A stretch of 64,000 nt of DNA from Leisingera coralii. GTDB taxonomy: Bacteria > Pseudomonadota > Alphaproteobacteria > Rhodobacterales > Rhodobacteraceae. The DNA lies in assembly GCF_049056525.1 (NCBI RefSeq), contig NZ_JBHUPT010000048.1, positions 47,215 to 111,214 on the forward strand, given 5' to 3'. Position 1 is the stretch's first letter; each line of letters opens with the position of its first letter. Positions 10,943 through 19,602 of this stretch are shown here, piece after piece. Under the pieces are notes generated by a model. It was not told the origin of the DNA and ran no database searches. It saw only the letters and a list, made by a program, of their open reading frames with translations. Made by a program: the position numbers and the translations under genes.

Positions 10943-11740
10943 ATGCAAGATCCGTTTGCGCAGTATCAGGACAAGGGCTGGGTGCGGTTCGGCCATGATC
11001 CGCAGATCGCGGCCTGGGCGGCTGATGCCCTGCCGCACGGGGTGGCCTCGCTGGAGGATCCGGCCTGCGCCGAGTGGTTCCAGTGCGAGCGCACCTGGTT
11101 CATTGGGGTGGATGCCTTGCCGAATGATGCGCAGGGCCGGTTGCCCGATGGGCCGCCGCTGGCGGGGGCGCCGATTGAGTTTATCACGCAGAACCTCGGC
11201 CCTATTCCGGACCTGCACCGGGCGCAGGTGTCGTCAGTGTTTCCGGGCTATCCGCGGCCGCGCCCGGGCGAGGGCGAGGCCGCCTTCCGCTACCGTGTCA
11301 ATCGCGATGCGGCGCATGTGGACGGGGTCAAGATATACGGCGGGCACCGCCGCCGGAAGGTGGAGGAGCCGCATGCCTGGGTGCTGGGTATCCCGCTGAA
11401 TGAAAGCAGCCCGGATGCGGCGCCGCTGTCGGTCTGGGAGGGCAGCCACCGCATCATGCGCCGCGCCTTTGCCGCCGCGTTCGAGGGGGTATCGCCTGCG
11501 GACTGGGCGGATGTGGATGTGACCGACGCCTACACGGCAGCCCGCGCCGAGGTGTTCGAGACCTGCCCGCGGATCACGGTGCACGCCAAGCCCGGCGAGT
11601 CCTATCTGATGCACCGGCTGTGCCTGCACGGGGTTGCGCCCTGGACTGAGGGGGCTTCCGCGCCGGCAGAGGGCCGCATGATCGCCTATTTCCGCCCGGA
11701 GCTGGCGGATTGGACTAGTGGGTGGCTGGCGGAAGGGTAG
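10943..11740 (+). CDS. Phytanoyl-CoA dioxygenase-like (Fe(II)/2-oxoglutarate) protein
   Basis: This 265-aa soluble protein has the layout of a PhyH-type non-heme iron dioxygenase. An HxD pair (H125, D127) is followed about 100 residues later by a distal histidine (H224 or H229 in MHRLCLHGVAPW) and an arginine (R245 or R251) that would hold 2-oxoglutarate. The substrate is unknown. The second in-frame ATG (10943) is preferred over 10937 because GAGGG (10931-10935) then has normal 7-nt spacing. That GAGGG overlaps the stop of the TSUP gene, so translation is coupled. The enzyme may make or consume the anion moved by the exporter; this is inferred from coupling. No database comparison was made. 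Confidence 0.65.
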   Translation: MQDPFAQYQDKGWVRFGHDPQIAAWAADALPHGVASLEDPACAEWFQCERTWFIGVDALPNDAQGRLPDGPPLAGAPIEFITQNLGPIPDLHRAQVSSVFPGYPRPRPGEGEAAFRYRVNRDAAHVDGVKIYGGHRRRKVEEPHAWVLGIPLNESSPDAAPLSVWEGSHRIMRRAFAAAFEGVSPADWADVDVTDAYTAARAEVFETCPRITVHAKPGESYLMHRLCLHGVAPWTEGASAPAEGRMIAYFRPELADWTSGWLAEG

Positions 11741-11790
11741 GTGTCAGCTTCCAGATCTGCGTTCGATGGACGCTAGACTTGCTCCAGCCG

Positions 11791-11805
11791 GACACGCAGC
11801 GTGTC
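11791..11805. other. 15-bp palindrome downstream of the low-GC orphan gene
   Basis: GACACGC, one A, then GCGTGTC: perfect 7-bp half-sites. It lies 25 nt beyond the orphan gene's stop codon. It may be a weak hairpin terminator or a protein-binding site. No T-run follows on the minus strand. Confidence 0.4.
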
Positions 11806-11830
11806 TTAAGCGGCATTTCCTGACCTGAGA

Positions 11831-12505
11831 TCAGAAGTCGAGTGGAAACGGCCTCAGCGACTTCTTTGGGTGAGCGGGATACGTTAGCTCAAAGCCGTGG
11901 AAGTTTGCGAGCTTCTTGAATTGCCAATCCGGGTTTTCTATCCGCATTCCTTGGCCAAGGTCTACAAAGCGCCATTTGCCGGCAGTTGCCTTCGGTACCG
12001 CAAAGAACGCGTGCTGATCTGACCCGGTATTGATATCCAGGATTTCGAAGCCAACTTGTGACGCCCGAGATTGAGCTGCGAGATACACGAAGCCGACGGC
12101 TTCACCGCGTTTCAGCCCTGCCTTGTCCGCTTTCTCAACCAAGTCTTTGCTTTCGTCTTGCGACCACGCGATGCCTGCGCGTTCGAAGATTTCTTCGAAC
12201 CATTGCACCACTTCTGACGCTTCCTCCGCCCAGTCCACCCTGGCGAGAAGGCCGGATTTTTCCAAGGCGTAGCAGATCACCCCTGCCTTGGGGCAGTAAG
12301 TCATCAGATCATGAAAATCCTCATCGCCGGAAGCTTGACCGCTCAGGGCGTTTTCGGCGGCTTCTTTTGCGCGAGGGTTTTCTAAGGAGAGTTCGTAAAC
12401 CCCCTGAAGCAGAGTTTCTCCCGGAGGAGTGCTTGTCCTCGCTTGAGCCGGCAGGGGATCTGATTTCGAGAATATGTTTAGCAGGCGTTGAAAAAAGTTC
12501 ATCAA
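11831..12505 (-). CDS. Hypothetical protein, low-GC orphan
   Basis: This 224-aa protein is one I do not recognise with certainty. Residues 1-30 contain a short amphipathic or hydrophobic start and a Pro/Ser/Thr linker. The rest is a soluble, acidic domain with helical segments (VVQWFEEIFERAG) and an aromatic C-terminus. There is no clear signal peptide, and a DUF6630-type protein is a possible but unverified assignment. Base composition over sampled lines is about 47-58% G+C, well below the adjacent genes, which suggests acquisition by transfer. Palindromes flank it at 11791-11805 and 12671-12692. Two tandem ATG codons leave the start at 12505 or 12502. Confidence 0.6.
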   Translation of the reverse strand: MMNFFQRLLNIFSKSDPLPAQARTSTPPGETLLQGVYELSLENPRAKEAAENALSGQASGDEDFHDLMTYCPKAGVICYALEKSGLLARVDWAEEASEVVQWFEEIFERAGIAWSQDESKDLVEKADKAGLKRGEAVGFVYLAAQSRASQVGFEILDINTGSDQHAFFAVPKATAGKWRFVDLGQGMRIENPDWQFKKLANFHGFELTYPAHPKKSLRPFPLDF

Positions 12506-12670
12506 ATCGCTTCCGGAATTTGGAGGATTGTCCGCCAGGGAAACAGGCGCTTAAATCTCTTGCAAGAAAATGTTCGAAGCAGCTTCGACCTGTCTTATCC
12601 CTCCACCGAGACAAGGCTGGCGCACTTTGATTTCCCGCACCCGAAGTGGATAGGTCAGCAATCCTGCCTG

Positions 12671-12692
12671 AATGTTTCGCGCGCGAAACATT
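12671..12692. promoter_or_regulatory. Perfect 22-bp palindrome
   Basis: AATGTTTCGCG is followed immediately by its reverse complement, with no mismatch over 22 bp. It lies 166 bp upstream of the orphan gene and 55 bp past the DUF1289 stop. There is no T-run, so a dimeric protein-binding site is more likely than a terminator. The half-site TGTTTC/GAAACA resembles chromosomal parS, but the centre is CGCGCG-like and 2 bp wider than the parS 16-mer. Confidence 0.6.
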
Positions 12693-12746
12693 GGGTCAGC
12701 ACCTGTTCCGCATGATTGACAGGCGCTTACCTCACCGCGCGCCGCG

Positions 12747-12983
12747 TTAACTGCGCTTGAGCCTCGCGCCGCGGCCGCCGCGGCGCTTGACCAGTTTGCT
12801 GGCGCGGGCAGGCAGGTCGTTCATGATGCCTGCGCGTTCCTCGTTGGTCATTTTCGACCAGTCGCGGATCTCGTCGATGGAGCGGTAGCAGCCGGTGCAG
12901 ATGCGGGCCTCGGGGTGGACGACGCAGATCTTGATGCAGGGGGACTGGATCTCGTCCCGTTTCCATACGTCGTCAGTCATCAT
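12747..12983 (-). CDS. DUF1289 domain-containing protein
   Basis: This 78-aa protein has the DUF1289 signature: SPCIKIC near residue 14, then CTGCYRS and the EIRDW / M..EER segment. The four cysteines could bind a metal. A basic Arg/Lys/Gly-rich tail follows. Its biochemical role is unknown. It begins immediately after the ruvX stop codon and is the last gene of the ccmI-ruvX-DUF1289 unit. A second Met three bases downstream is an equally good start. Confidence 0.85.
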   Translation of the reverse strand: MMTDDVWKRDEIQSPCIKICVVHPEARICTGCYRSIDEIRDWSKMTNEERAGIMNDLPARASKLVKRRGGRGARLKRS

Positions 12984-13457
12984 TCACCCGTTCTTCAAAT
13001 GCCGCATCCGGTCCAATGCGCCTTGCAAGATATAGGAGGCCGCGACGTGGTCGATAACCTCTGCGCGGCGTTTGCGTGTCGTATCTGCCTCAAGAAGCGC
13101 TTTTTCTGCCGCCACGGTGCTGAGGCGCTCGTCCCAGAAGCCGATCGGCAGATCGGTCAGTTGCATCAGGTTGCGGGCAAAGGCGCGGGTGGACTGGCAG
13201 CGGGGGCCTTCGGTGCCGTCCATGTTGCGGGGCAGGCCCAGCAGGATGCCGCTGATGTCGCGGGCTTGGATGATTTCCATGAGGCGCGCGGCATCCAGCG
13301 AGAATTTCTTGCGCTTCACGGTTTCCAGCGGCGTCGCCACCGCACCGATGCGGTCGGAGACGGCAACGCCGATGGTCTTGGTGCCGAGGTCCAGCCCCAT
13401 CAGCGCGCTCATCGGCGGCAGGGCGGCGGCGAAGTCTTCGAATGCGTCGTGGATCAT
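12984..13457 (-). CDS. ruvX: Holliday junction resolvase RuvX / YqgF family
   Basis: This 157-aa RNase H-fold nuclease is essential in many bacteria for pre-16S rRNA 5'-end processing, and was originally proposed as a Holliday junction resolvase. GLDLGTKTIGVAVSD near residue 22 holds the first catalytic Asp. The family motifs GLPRNMDGTEG and WDERLST are present. The start overlaps the ccmI stop by 4 bp (ATGA), so the two genes are translationally coupled. Confidence 0.93.
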   Translation of the reverse strand: MIHDAFEDFAAALPPMSALMGLDLGTKTIGVAVSDRIGAVATPLETVKRKKFSLDAARLMEIIQARDISGILLGLPRNMDGTEGPRCQSTRAFARNLMQLTDLPIGFWDERLSTVAAEKALLEADTTRKRRAEVIDHVAASYILQGALDRMRHLKNG

Positions 13458-14692
13458 TCTGCAATCCCTGCCTGGGCGGCGATGGTTTCCAGCAGCGCCA
13501 GCGCCTCTGCGTCGGCCTCAAAGGCGCCGCGGGCCTCGTCATAGACGGTGCGGGCGCGGTCGGTTTCGCCCAGCACCGACAGGGCGCCGATCAGGCGGGC
13601 CCATTCCTCGGCGCTGCCGCCTTCGGTTGCCAGCCGGTCCGACAGGCGGGTGACCATGCCTCGGATCATTTCCTGCTGCTCTTCGGGGCTGAGTTCGCTG
13701 GCGGAGGACATGTCCTCGGCGCTGGGGCCGGGCAGGGCGGGGGCGGTGCCGCCGCCAGGGGTGATGGGCCGGTATTCGACACCGGCGCGGAAGGCCATTT
13801 CCTCGATCTGGCCCTGGATGCCCTTGACCCAAGGAGCGTCCGCCGGGCCATCGCGCAGGGTGGCTGCCCATTCGCGGTAGGCGAGGTCCGGGCGGCCGAT
13901 CTGGCCCAGCATCAGGCCCCAGTAATAACGGGCCGGGCCGTGGGAGGGATCAATGGCGCGCGCTTTCTGCAGATCGGTCTGCGCCTCGGGCGAGACATAG
14001 CCGCCGGCCGCCATGATCTTGAGCTCGGCCAGTTCGGTGAAGTCGCGGGCGTTGACCTTGCCCTCGGCCAGGCGGATGTAGCTGGTCTTGGCCTTATAGG
14101 CGGCCTTGAAGTTGCCGAGGTTGGCCTCGTGCTGGGCCAGCAGCGCCTGGCCCTGGGCGTCGTTCTCGCGCTCGCCCGCGGTCTTGCGCAGCTGCTCGAC
14201 CAGTTTGACGTAGCCTTCTTCTACCTGCGGGTTCGTCAGGGCGGGGACTTCGGCCTCGGCCTCAGCCTGGGAGGGGCGGTTTTCGGCGCGCTCGCCCGCC
14301 AGCTGGATGCGGGTTTGCAGGCCCAGGTCGCCGTAGCCGGGGGCGCCAAGCTGCCAGTAGAGGGCGAGGGTGCCGCCGGTGATCAGCGCAGCCGTGGCAG
14401 TGGCCGAGACCAGCGACAGGGATCTGGGCTGGGCGGGACCGGACTTGCGCTTTTGCAGTTGGGCGTCGGCGGCCAGGATGCGGCGCGAGATCTCGGTGCG
14501 GATGCGCTCGGCGTCGCCTTCGTTGATGACGCCGCGGGCCAGGTCCTTGTCGACCTCGCGCAGCTGCTGGCGGTAGACGCGCAGGTCGTAGGCCGCTGCA
14601 GGTTCGCCTTGCTCACGGGCGCGAATGATGATCATAGCCAGCAGCAGCGCTGCCGAGAATGCGATAATGGCGGTGACTGTCCAGAAAATCAT
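13454..14692 (-). CDS. ccmI: Cytochrome c maturation protein CcmI
   Basis: This 412-aa inner-membrane protein presents apocytochrome c to the CcmF/H heme-ligation complex. The N-terminal transmembrane helix (about 4-22) is followed by the cytoplasmic leucine-zipper-like loop (YRQQLREVDKDLARGVI). A second helix lies near 100-117, and TPR-rich periplasmic repeats follow it. It is separated from the ccmABCDG genes at 50.2-52.9 kb. No ccmE, ccmF or ccmH is present in the window. GGAGAC precedes the ATG. Confidence 0.9.
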   Translation of the reverse strand: MIFWTVTAIIAFSAALLLAMIIIRAREQGEPAAAYDLRVYRQQLREVDKDLARGVINEGDAERIRTEISRRILAADAQLQKRKSGPAQPRSLSLVSATATAALITGGTLALYWQLGAPGYGDLGLQTRIQLAGERAENRPSQAEAEAEVPALTNPQVEEGYVKLVEQLRKTAGERENDAQGQALLAQHEANLGNFKAAYKAKTSYIRLAEGKVNARDFTELAELKIMAAGGYVSPEAQTDLQKARAIDPSHGPARYYWGLMLGQIGRPDLAYREWAATLRDGPADAPWVKGIQGQIEEMAFRAGVEYRPITPGGGTAPALPGPSAEDMSSASELSPEEQQEMIRGMVTRLSDRLATEGGSAEEWARLIGALSVLGETDRARTVYDEARGAFEADAEALALLETIAAQAGIAE

Positions 14693-14900
14693 GCCGTCTC
14701 CGAAGTTTGGTTTTCATCTATATGCGGGGGGCGGCGAACAAAAGGGCCAAACTGCCGCGCCAGGCCGGGGGATGCCGCGGGATGCCGCAATGCGTCATCG
14801 GCTTATGTCGCAATAACGCAGAAAGAGGACGATAAACGGCACTGGTCAGCCATGCGTTTCGGGCATACCCGCTATCAGACACGAACCATCGGATTCGCTC
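14693..14900. promoter_or_regulatory. Divergent promoter region between ccmI and the sox operon
   Basis: This 208-bp spacer between divergently transcribed genes must hold promoters for both units. I see no strong operator palindrome in it. Confidence 0.4.
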
Positions 14901-16145
14901 ATGAAACGCTATTCAGTCTTTGCTGTCGCGCGGGAAGCCCTGCGCTATCACACCGGATGGGAGCGCGCCTGGCGCTCGCCGGAACCCAAGCGCCATTACG
15001 ATGTCGTCATCGTTGGTGCGGGCGGGCATGGCCTCGCCACTGCCTATTACCTGGGCAAGAATTTCGGCATCACCAATGTCGCAATTATCGAGAAAGGCTG
15101 GCTGGGTGGCGGCAATACGGGCCGGAACACCACCATCATCCGCTCGAACTACCTGCAGGATCCTTCGGCTGCGATCTATGAAAAGGCGCGCAGCCTGTAT
15201 GAGACCATGTCGCAGGACCTGAACTACAACGTGATGTTCAGCCCGCGCGGCGTGATCATGCTGGCGCAGACCGAGCATGAGATCCGCGGCTACAAACGCA
15301 CCGCGCATGCCAACCAGCAGCAGGGTGTGCAGACCGAGTGGATCACTCCGGAACGCGTCAAGGAGCTGGTGCCGATCATCAACCTGCACGGCCCGCGTTA
15401 TCCCGTGCTGGGCGGCCTGTGGCAGGAGCGCGGCGGCACCGCCCGTCACGACGCGGTGGCCTGGGGCTATGCCCGTGCGTGCTCCGACATGGGCATGGAC
15501 ATCATCCAGAAATGCGAAGTCACCGGCGTGCGCACCGAGAACGGCCGCACCGTGGGCGTCGACACCACCAAGGGCCCGATCGACTGCGACAAGATCGGCA
15601 TGGTCGTTGCGGGTAACGCCTCTGTGCTAGCGGAAATGGCGGGCTTCCGCCTGCCGATGGAATCCGTGGCGCTGCAGGCGATGGTGTCCGAGCCGATCAA
15701 ACCCTGCATGGACGTGGTTGTGATGGCCAACACCGTGCACGGCTACATGTCCCAGTCCGACAAGGGCGAGATGGTGATCGGCGGCGGCACCGACGGGTTC
15801 AACAACTACACCCAGCGCGGCTCCTTCCACCACATCGAGGAAACCGTGCGTGCGCTGGTCGAAACCTTCCCGATGGTCAGCCGCCTGAAGATGCTGCGCC
15901 AGTGGGGCGGCATCGTGGACGTGACCGGCGACCGCTCGCCGCTGATCTCGAAGACCCCGGTCCAGAACTGCTTTATCAACGCAGGCTGGGGCACCGGCGG
16001 CTTCAAGGCGATCCCGGGCTCCGGCTGGGCGATGGCGGAGCTGATGGCCACCGGCCATTCGCCGCTGACCGAGGAGTTCTCGATGATGCGCTTCAAGGAA
16101 GGCAAGTTCATCGACGAGAGCGTCGCCGCCGGTGTGGCGCACTAA
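14901..16145 (+). CDS. soxB: Sarcosine oxidase subunit beta
   Basis: This 414-aa catalytic flavoprotein subunit of heterotetrameric sarcosine oxidase oxidises sarcosine to glycine and formaldehyde or 5,10-methylene-THF, with H2O2 produced. The FAD dinucleotide-binding motif is VIVGAGGHGLATAYYLG (37-53). H183 in the GGTARHDAVAWG segment corresponds to the histidine that binds FMN covalently in characterised enzymes. The C-terminal GWGTGGFKAIPGSG closes the FAD site. It is the first gene of soxBDAG. Confidence 0.97.
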   Translation: MKRYSVFAVAREALRYHTGWERAWRSPEPKRHYDVVIVGAGGHGLATAYYLGKNFGITNVAIIEKGWLGGGNTGRNTTIIRSNYLQDPSAAIYEKARSLYETMSQDLNYNVMFSPRGVIMLAQTEHEIRGYKRTAHANQQQGVQTEWITPERVKELVPIINLHGPRYPVLGGLWQERGGTARHDAVAWGYARACSDMGMDIIQKCEVTGVRTENGRTVGVDTTKGPIDCDKIGMVVAGNASVLAEMAGFRLPMESVALQAMVSEPIKPCMDVVVMANTVHGYMSQSDKGEMVIGGGTDGFNNYTQRGSFHHIEETVRALVETFPMVSRLKMLRQWGGIVDVTGDRSPLISKTPVQNCFINAGWGTGGFKAIPGSGWAMAELMATGHSPLTEEFSMMRFKEGKFIDESVAAGVAH

Positions 16146-16178
16146 CGCTGCAGACTTCAATTTTACGGAGCAAGCACC

Positions 16179-16520
16179 ATGCTGATCCTTGAATGCCCCT
16201 ATTGCGGCGTCAAAGCCGAAGAAACCGAACTGGCCGCGGGCGGCGAAGCGCATCTGAAGCGCTTTGGCCCCGGCTCCTCGGATGATGAGTTCCATGACTA
16301 CCTGTTCATGCGCGAAAACCCCAAAGGCGTTCACTTTGAGCGCTGGCGCCATGCCAACGGCTGCGGCAAGTGGTTCCACGCCGCCCGCTGCACCATGACG
16401 CTGGAGGTCTTTGGCACCTATACCGCCCAGACCAGCGTGCCGACGCAGGAGATCATGGACAAGATCGCTGCCAAACGCCCGGGCTGGACCTGGCGCGAAT
16501 TTGCGGACGGCCAGAAATGA
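16179..16520 (+). CDS. soxD: Sarcosine oxidase subunit delta
   Basis: This 113-aa subunit carries the structural zinc of the complex. The ligand set is visible as C6 and C9 (CPYCG) with H58 and C62 in RWRHANGCGKWF. It is full length and has the usual place between soxB and soxA. A GGAG lies about 8 nt before the ATG. Confidence 0.96.
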   Translation: MLILECPYCGVKAEETELAAGGEAHLKRFGPGSSDDEFHDYLFMRENPKGVHFERWRHANGCGKWFHAARCTMTLEVFGTYTAQTSVPTQEIMDKIAAKRPGWTWREFADGQK

Positions 16521-16569
16521 TCCGCCGCCTGACTGAAACACCCGCTTTTCTTTTGAAAGGTCTGCGCCC

Positions 16570-19500
16570 ATGAGCACGCGTCTTGCCAAGCACGGCCGGC
16601 TGATCGACCGCTCCAAACAGATCGACTTCACCTTCAACGGCAAGCGCATGAAGGGCTTTGCCGGCGATACGCTCGCATCCGCCCTGCTGGCCAACGGCCA
16701 GGTGATGATGGGCCGCTCGTTCAAGTACCACCGCCCGCGCGGTGTGGTGGCGTCCGGCGCCGAAGAACCCAATGCGCTGATGCAGCTGGGTGTCGGCGAC
16801 CGCTACGAGCCGAACCAGCGCGCCACCACCACCGAGCTGTTCTCGGGGCTGACCGCGCAGTCGCAGAACCACTGGCCGAGCCTGGAGTTCGACGTCCTGG
16901 CGGTGAACAACAAGCTGTCCCGGTTCCTGACCGCCGGCTTCTATTACAAGATGTTCATCCACCCGCGTCCGCTGTGGAAGCACGTCTATGAGCCGATCAT
17001 CCGGAAGTCTGCCGGTCTGGGCGCTGCGCCCGATAAGGAACTGAAGGACGCCGACACCTACGAGCACTTCTACTTCTTCGCAGATGTGCTGGTCATCGGC
17101 GGCGGCGTTGCCGGCCTGCAGGCGGCCAAGGCGGCTGCGGCCTCCGGCGCCAAGGTTCTGGTGATCGAGCAGAACAGCTTCTGGGGCGGCCGCGCGCCGG
17201 TTGACGGCGGCACCATCGACGGTGAGGCACCCGAGGTCTGGATCGAAAAGACCCTGGCCGAGCTGAAGGCGATGGACAACGTTACGCTCCGCGACCGCTG
17301 CATGGGCTCCGGCGTCTATGACCACGGCTATGCCCTGGGTTATGAGCGCCTGACCGACCACGCGCCGGGCCAGGGCGGCCCGCGCCACCGTCTGTGGCGG
17401 ATCCGTGCCAAGCAGATCGTCACCGCAACCGGTGCGATCGAGCGTCCGCTGTCCTTTGCCGGCAACGATGTGCCCGGCGTGATGCTGGCGGCCTCGATGC
17501 GCGACTATGTGGTGAACTGGGGCATCAACCCGGGCCAGAAGGTCGTGGTTGCCACCAACAACGACGACGCCTACCGCACCGCGCTGGTGCTGCATGATGC
17601 AGGCGTCGAAGTGGTCCGCGTGGTCGATACCCGCGAAACCGGCGGCGGCGCGCTGATGGAAGCGGTCCGCGAGAAAGGCATCCGGGTCGAGCTGGGCCGC
17701 GCCATCGCCAAGGTGAAGGACGGCAAATGCGTGACCAAGGTCGCCATCTGCGCCCAGAACGGCGAAGGCGGTGCCCGTGAGGAAGTGGAAGCAGACGCGG
17801 TTGCCATGTCCGGCGGCTGGTCGCCGGTGGTGCACCTGTGGTCGCACTGCGGCGGCAAGCTGATCTGGGACGAGGTGAACGCCAACTTCCGCCCCGACGC
17901 CTCCCGCCCGCCGCTGGGCGACACCGGTGAAGGCTTTGTGGTTCCGGCAGGTGCCGCGAACGGCGAGTTCGGCCTGGGCGCGTTGCTGGAAGACGCGGCA
18001 GCGGCTGGTGCCAAGGCAGCAGAAGCGGCTGGCTTCCCGGCGAAATCCGTGGCGGCTGCCAAGGGCGTCTCCGAAGAGGAAGCCCGCATGGAAGCGGTCT
18101 GGCTGATGCCCGCAAAGGCAGACGTCAAGCTGCGCATGAAGTCCTGGCTGGACTACCAGAACGACGTGAAAGTGTCGGACGTGCAGCTGGCTGCGCGCGA
18201 AGGCTACGAGAGCGTCGAGCACACCAAGCGTTACACCACGCTGGGCATGGCCACCGACCAGGGCAAGCTGTCCAACATCAACGGCCTGGCCATTCTGGCC
18301 GACAGCCTGAACTCGGAAATCCCGCAGGTGGGCACCACCACCTTCCGTCCGCCCTACCACCCGATCTCGCTCGGCGCGATCGCCGGTGAGGCACGGGCCG
18401 AGATCTTCCAGCCGGTGCGCAAGACACCGATCTACGACTGGTTCGACAAGAACGGCGCGGATTGGGAACCGGTTGGCCAGTGGCGCCGTCCGTTTGCAAT
18501 CACCCGCCCGGGCGAGGACCGTCATGCCGCGGTGAACCGCGAGGTGAAGAACACCCGCGAGAACCTCGGCCTGCTGGACGCCTCGACCCTCGGCAAGCTG
18601 ATCGTCAAGGGCCCCGACGCAGGCAAGTTCCTGGACATGCTGTACACCAACATGATGTCCACGCTGAAGCCGGGCAAATGCCGCTATGGCCTGATGTGCA
18701 CGGAGAACGGCTTCCTGATGGACGACGGCGTGGTTGCCCGCATCGACGAGGACACCTTCCTGTGCCACACCACCACCGGCGGTGCCGAGCGCATCCACGG
18801 CTGGATGGAAGAATGGCTGCAGACCGAATGGTGGGACTGGAAAGTCTACGTTGCCAACGTGACCGAGCAGTACGCCCAGATCGCCGTAGTCGGCCCCAAC
18901 GCCCGCAAGGTGCTGGAGAAGCTGAACGCGGCAGCCGGCGGCGGCATGGATGTCTCGAAAGAGGCGCTGCCCTTCATGGAATGGCGTGACGGCAAGATCG
19001 GCGAATTCGACGCCCGGGCTTACCGGATCTCCTTCTCGGGCGAGCTGTCCTATGAGATCGCGGTTGCGGCCTCCGAAGGCCAGGCGTTCTGGGATGCGCT
19101 GATGGAAGCAGGCAAGGAATTCGGCGTCATGCCTTACGGCACCGAGACCCTGCACATCCTGCGCGCCGAGAAGGGCTTCATCATGATCGGCGACGAGACC
19201 GATGGTACCGTGATCCCGCAGGATCTGGGTCTGCATTGGGCGCTGTCGAAGAAGAAGGAAGACTACCTGGGCAAACGCGCTCAATCGCGCTCGCACATGG
19301 TCGATCCGGAGCGCTGGCAGCTGGTTGGCCTGGAAACCGTCGACGGTTCGGTGCTGCCCGACGGCGCCTATGCGGTGGGTGAGGGCGTCAACGCCAACGG
19401 CCAGCGCAACATGATCGGCCGGGTGACCTCGACCTATCACTCCGCGACCCTGGGCCGCGGCATCGCAATGGGCCTGGTCAAGCACGGTCCCAAGCGGATG

Positions 19501-19602
19501 GGTGAAGTGATCGAGTTCCCGGGCACTGACGGCAAGACCTACAAAGCCAAGATCGTTGACCCGGTCTTCTACGACAAGGATGGAGAGAAGCAGAATGTCT
19601 AA
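16570..19602 (+). CDS. soxA: Sarcosine oxidase subunit alpha
   Basis: This 1010-aa subunit has an N-terminal ferredoxin-like (Fer2_4) domain without the iron-sulfur cysteines. An NAD(P)-binding Rossmann domain follows, with VIGGGVAGLQAAKAA near 175-189. The C-terminal aminomethyltransferase (GcvT)-like folate-binding domain spans about 600-1000. That domain accepts the methyl-derived iminium carbon onto tetrahydrofolate. Full length. The stop overlaps soxG by 8 bp. AAAGG ends about 10 nt before the ATG. Confidence 0.97.
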   Translation: MSTRLAKHGRLIDRSKQIDFTFNGKRMKGFAGDTLASALLANGQVMMGRSFKYHRPRGVVASGAEEPNALMQLGVGDRYEPNQRATTTELFSGLTAQSQNHWPSLEFDVLAVNNKLSRFLTAGFYYKMFIHPRPLWKHVYEPIIRKSAGLGAAPDKELKDADTYEHFYFFADVLVIGGGVAGLQAAKAAAASGAKVLVIEQNSFWGGRAPVDGGTIDGEAPEVWIEKTLAELKAMDNVTLRDRCMGSGVYDHGYALGYERLTDHAPGQGGPRHRLWRIRAKQIVTATGAIERPLSFAGNDVPGVMLAASMRDYVVNWGINPGQKVVVATNNDDAYRTALVLHDAGVEVVRVVDTRETGGGALMEAVREKGIRVELGRAIAKVKDGKCVTKVAICAQNGEGGAREEVEADAVAMSGGWSPVVHLWSHCGGKLIWDEVNANFRPDASRPPLGDTGEGFVVPAGAANGEFGLGALLEDAAAAGAKAAEAAGFPAKSVAAAKGVSEEEARMEAVWLMPAKADVKLRMKSWLDYQNDVKVSDVQLAAREGYESVEHTKRYTTLGMATDQGKLSNINGLAILADSLNSEIPQVGTTTFRPPYHPISLGAIAGEARAEIFQPVRKTPIYDWFDKNGADWEPVGQWRRPFAITRPGEDRHAAVNREVKNTRENLGLLDASTLGKLIVKGPDAGKFLDMLYTNMMSTLKPGKCRYGLMCTENGFLMDDGVVARIDEDTFLCHTTTGGAERIHGWMEEWLQTEWWDWKVYVANVTEQYAQIAVVGPNARKVLEKLNAAAGGGMDVSKEALPFMEWRDGKIGEFDARAYRISFSGELSYEIAVAASEGQAFWDALMEAGKEFGVMPYGTETLHILRAEKGFIMIGDETDGTVIPQDLGLHWALSKKKEDYLGKRAQSRSHMVDPERWQLVGLETVDGSVLPDGAYAVGEGVNANGQRNMIGRVTSTYHSATLGRGIAMGLVKHGPKRMGEVIEFPGTDGKTYKAKIVDPVFYDKDGEKQNV

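Noticed and set aside
12671..12692. Calling the palindrome a chromosomal parS site
   Set aside because: Half-sites match but the centre is 2 bp wider than parS and no partition genes are near, so I report it only as an unexplained palindrome.
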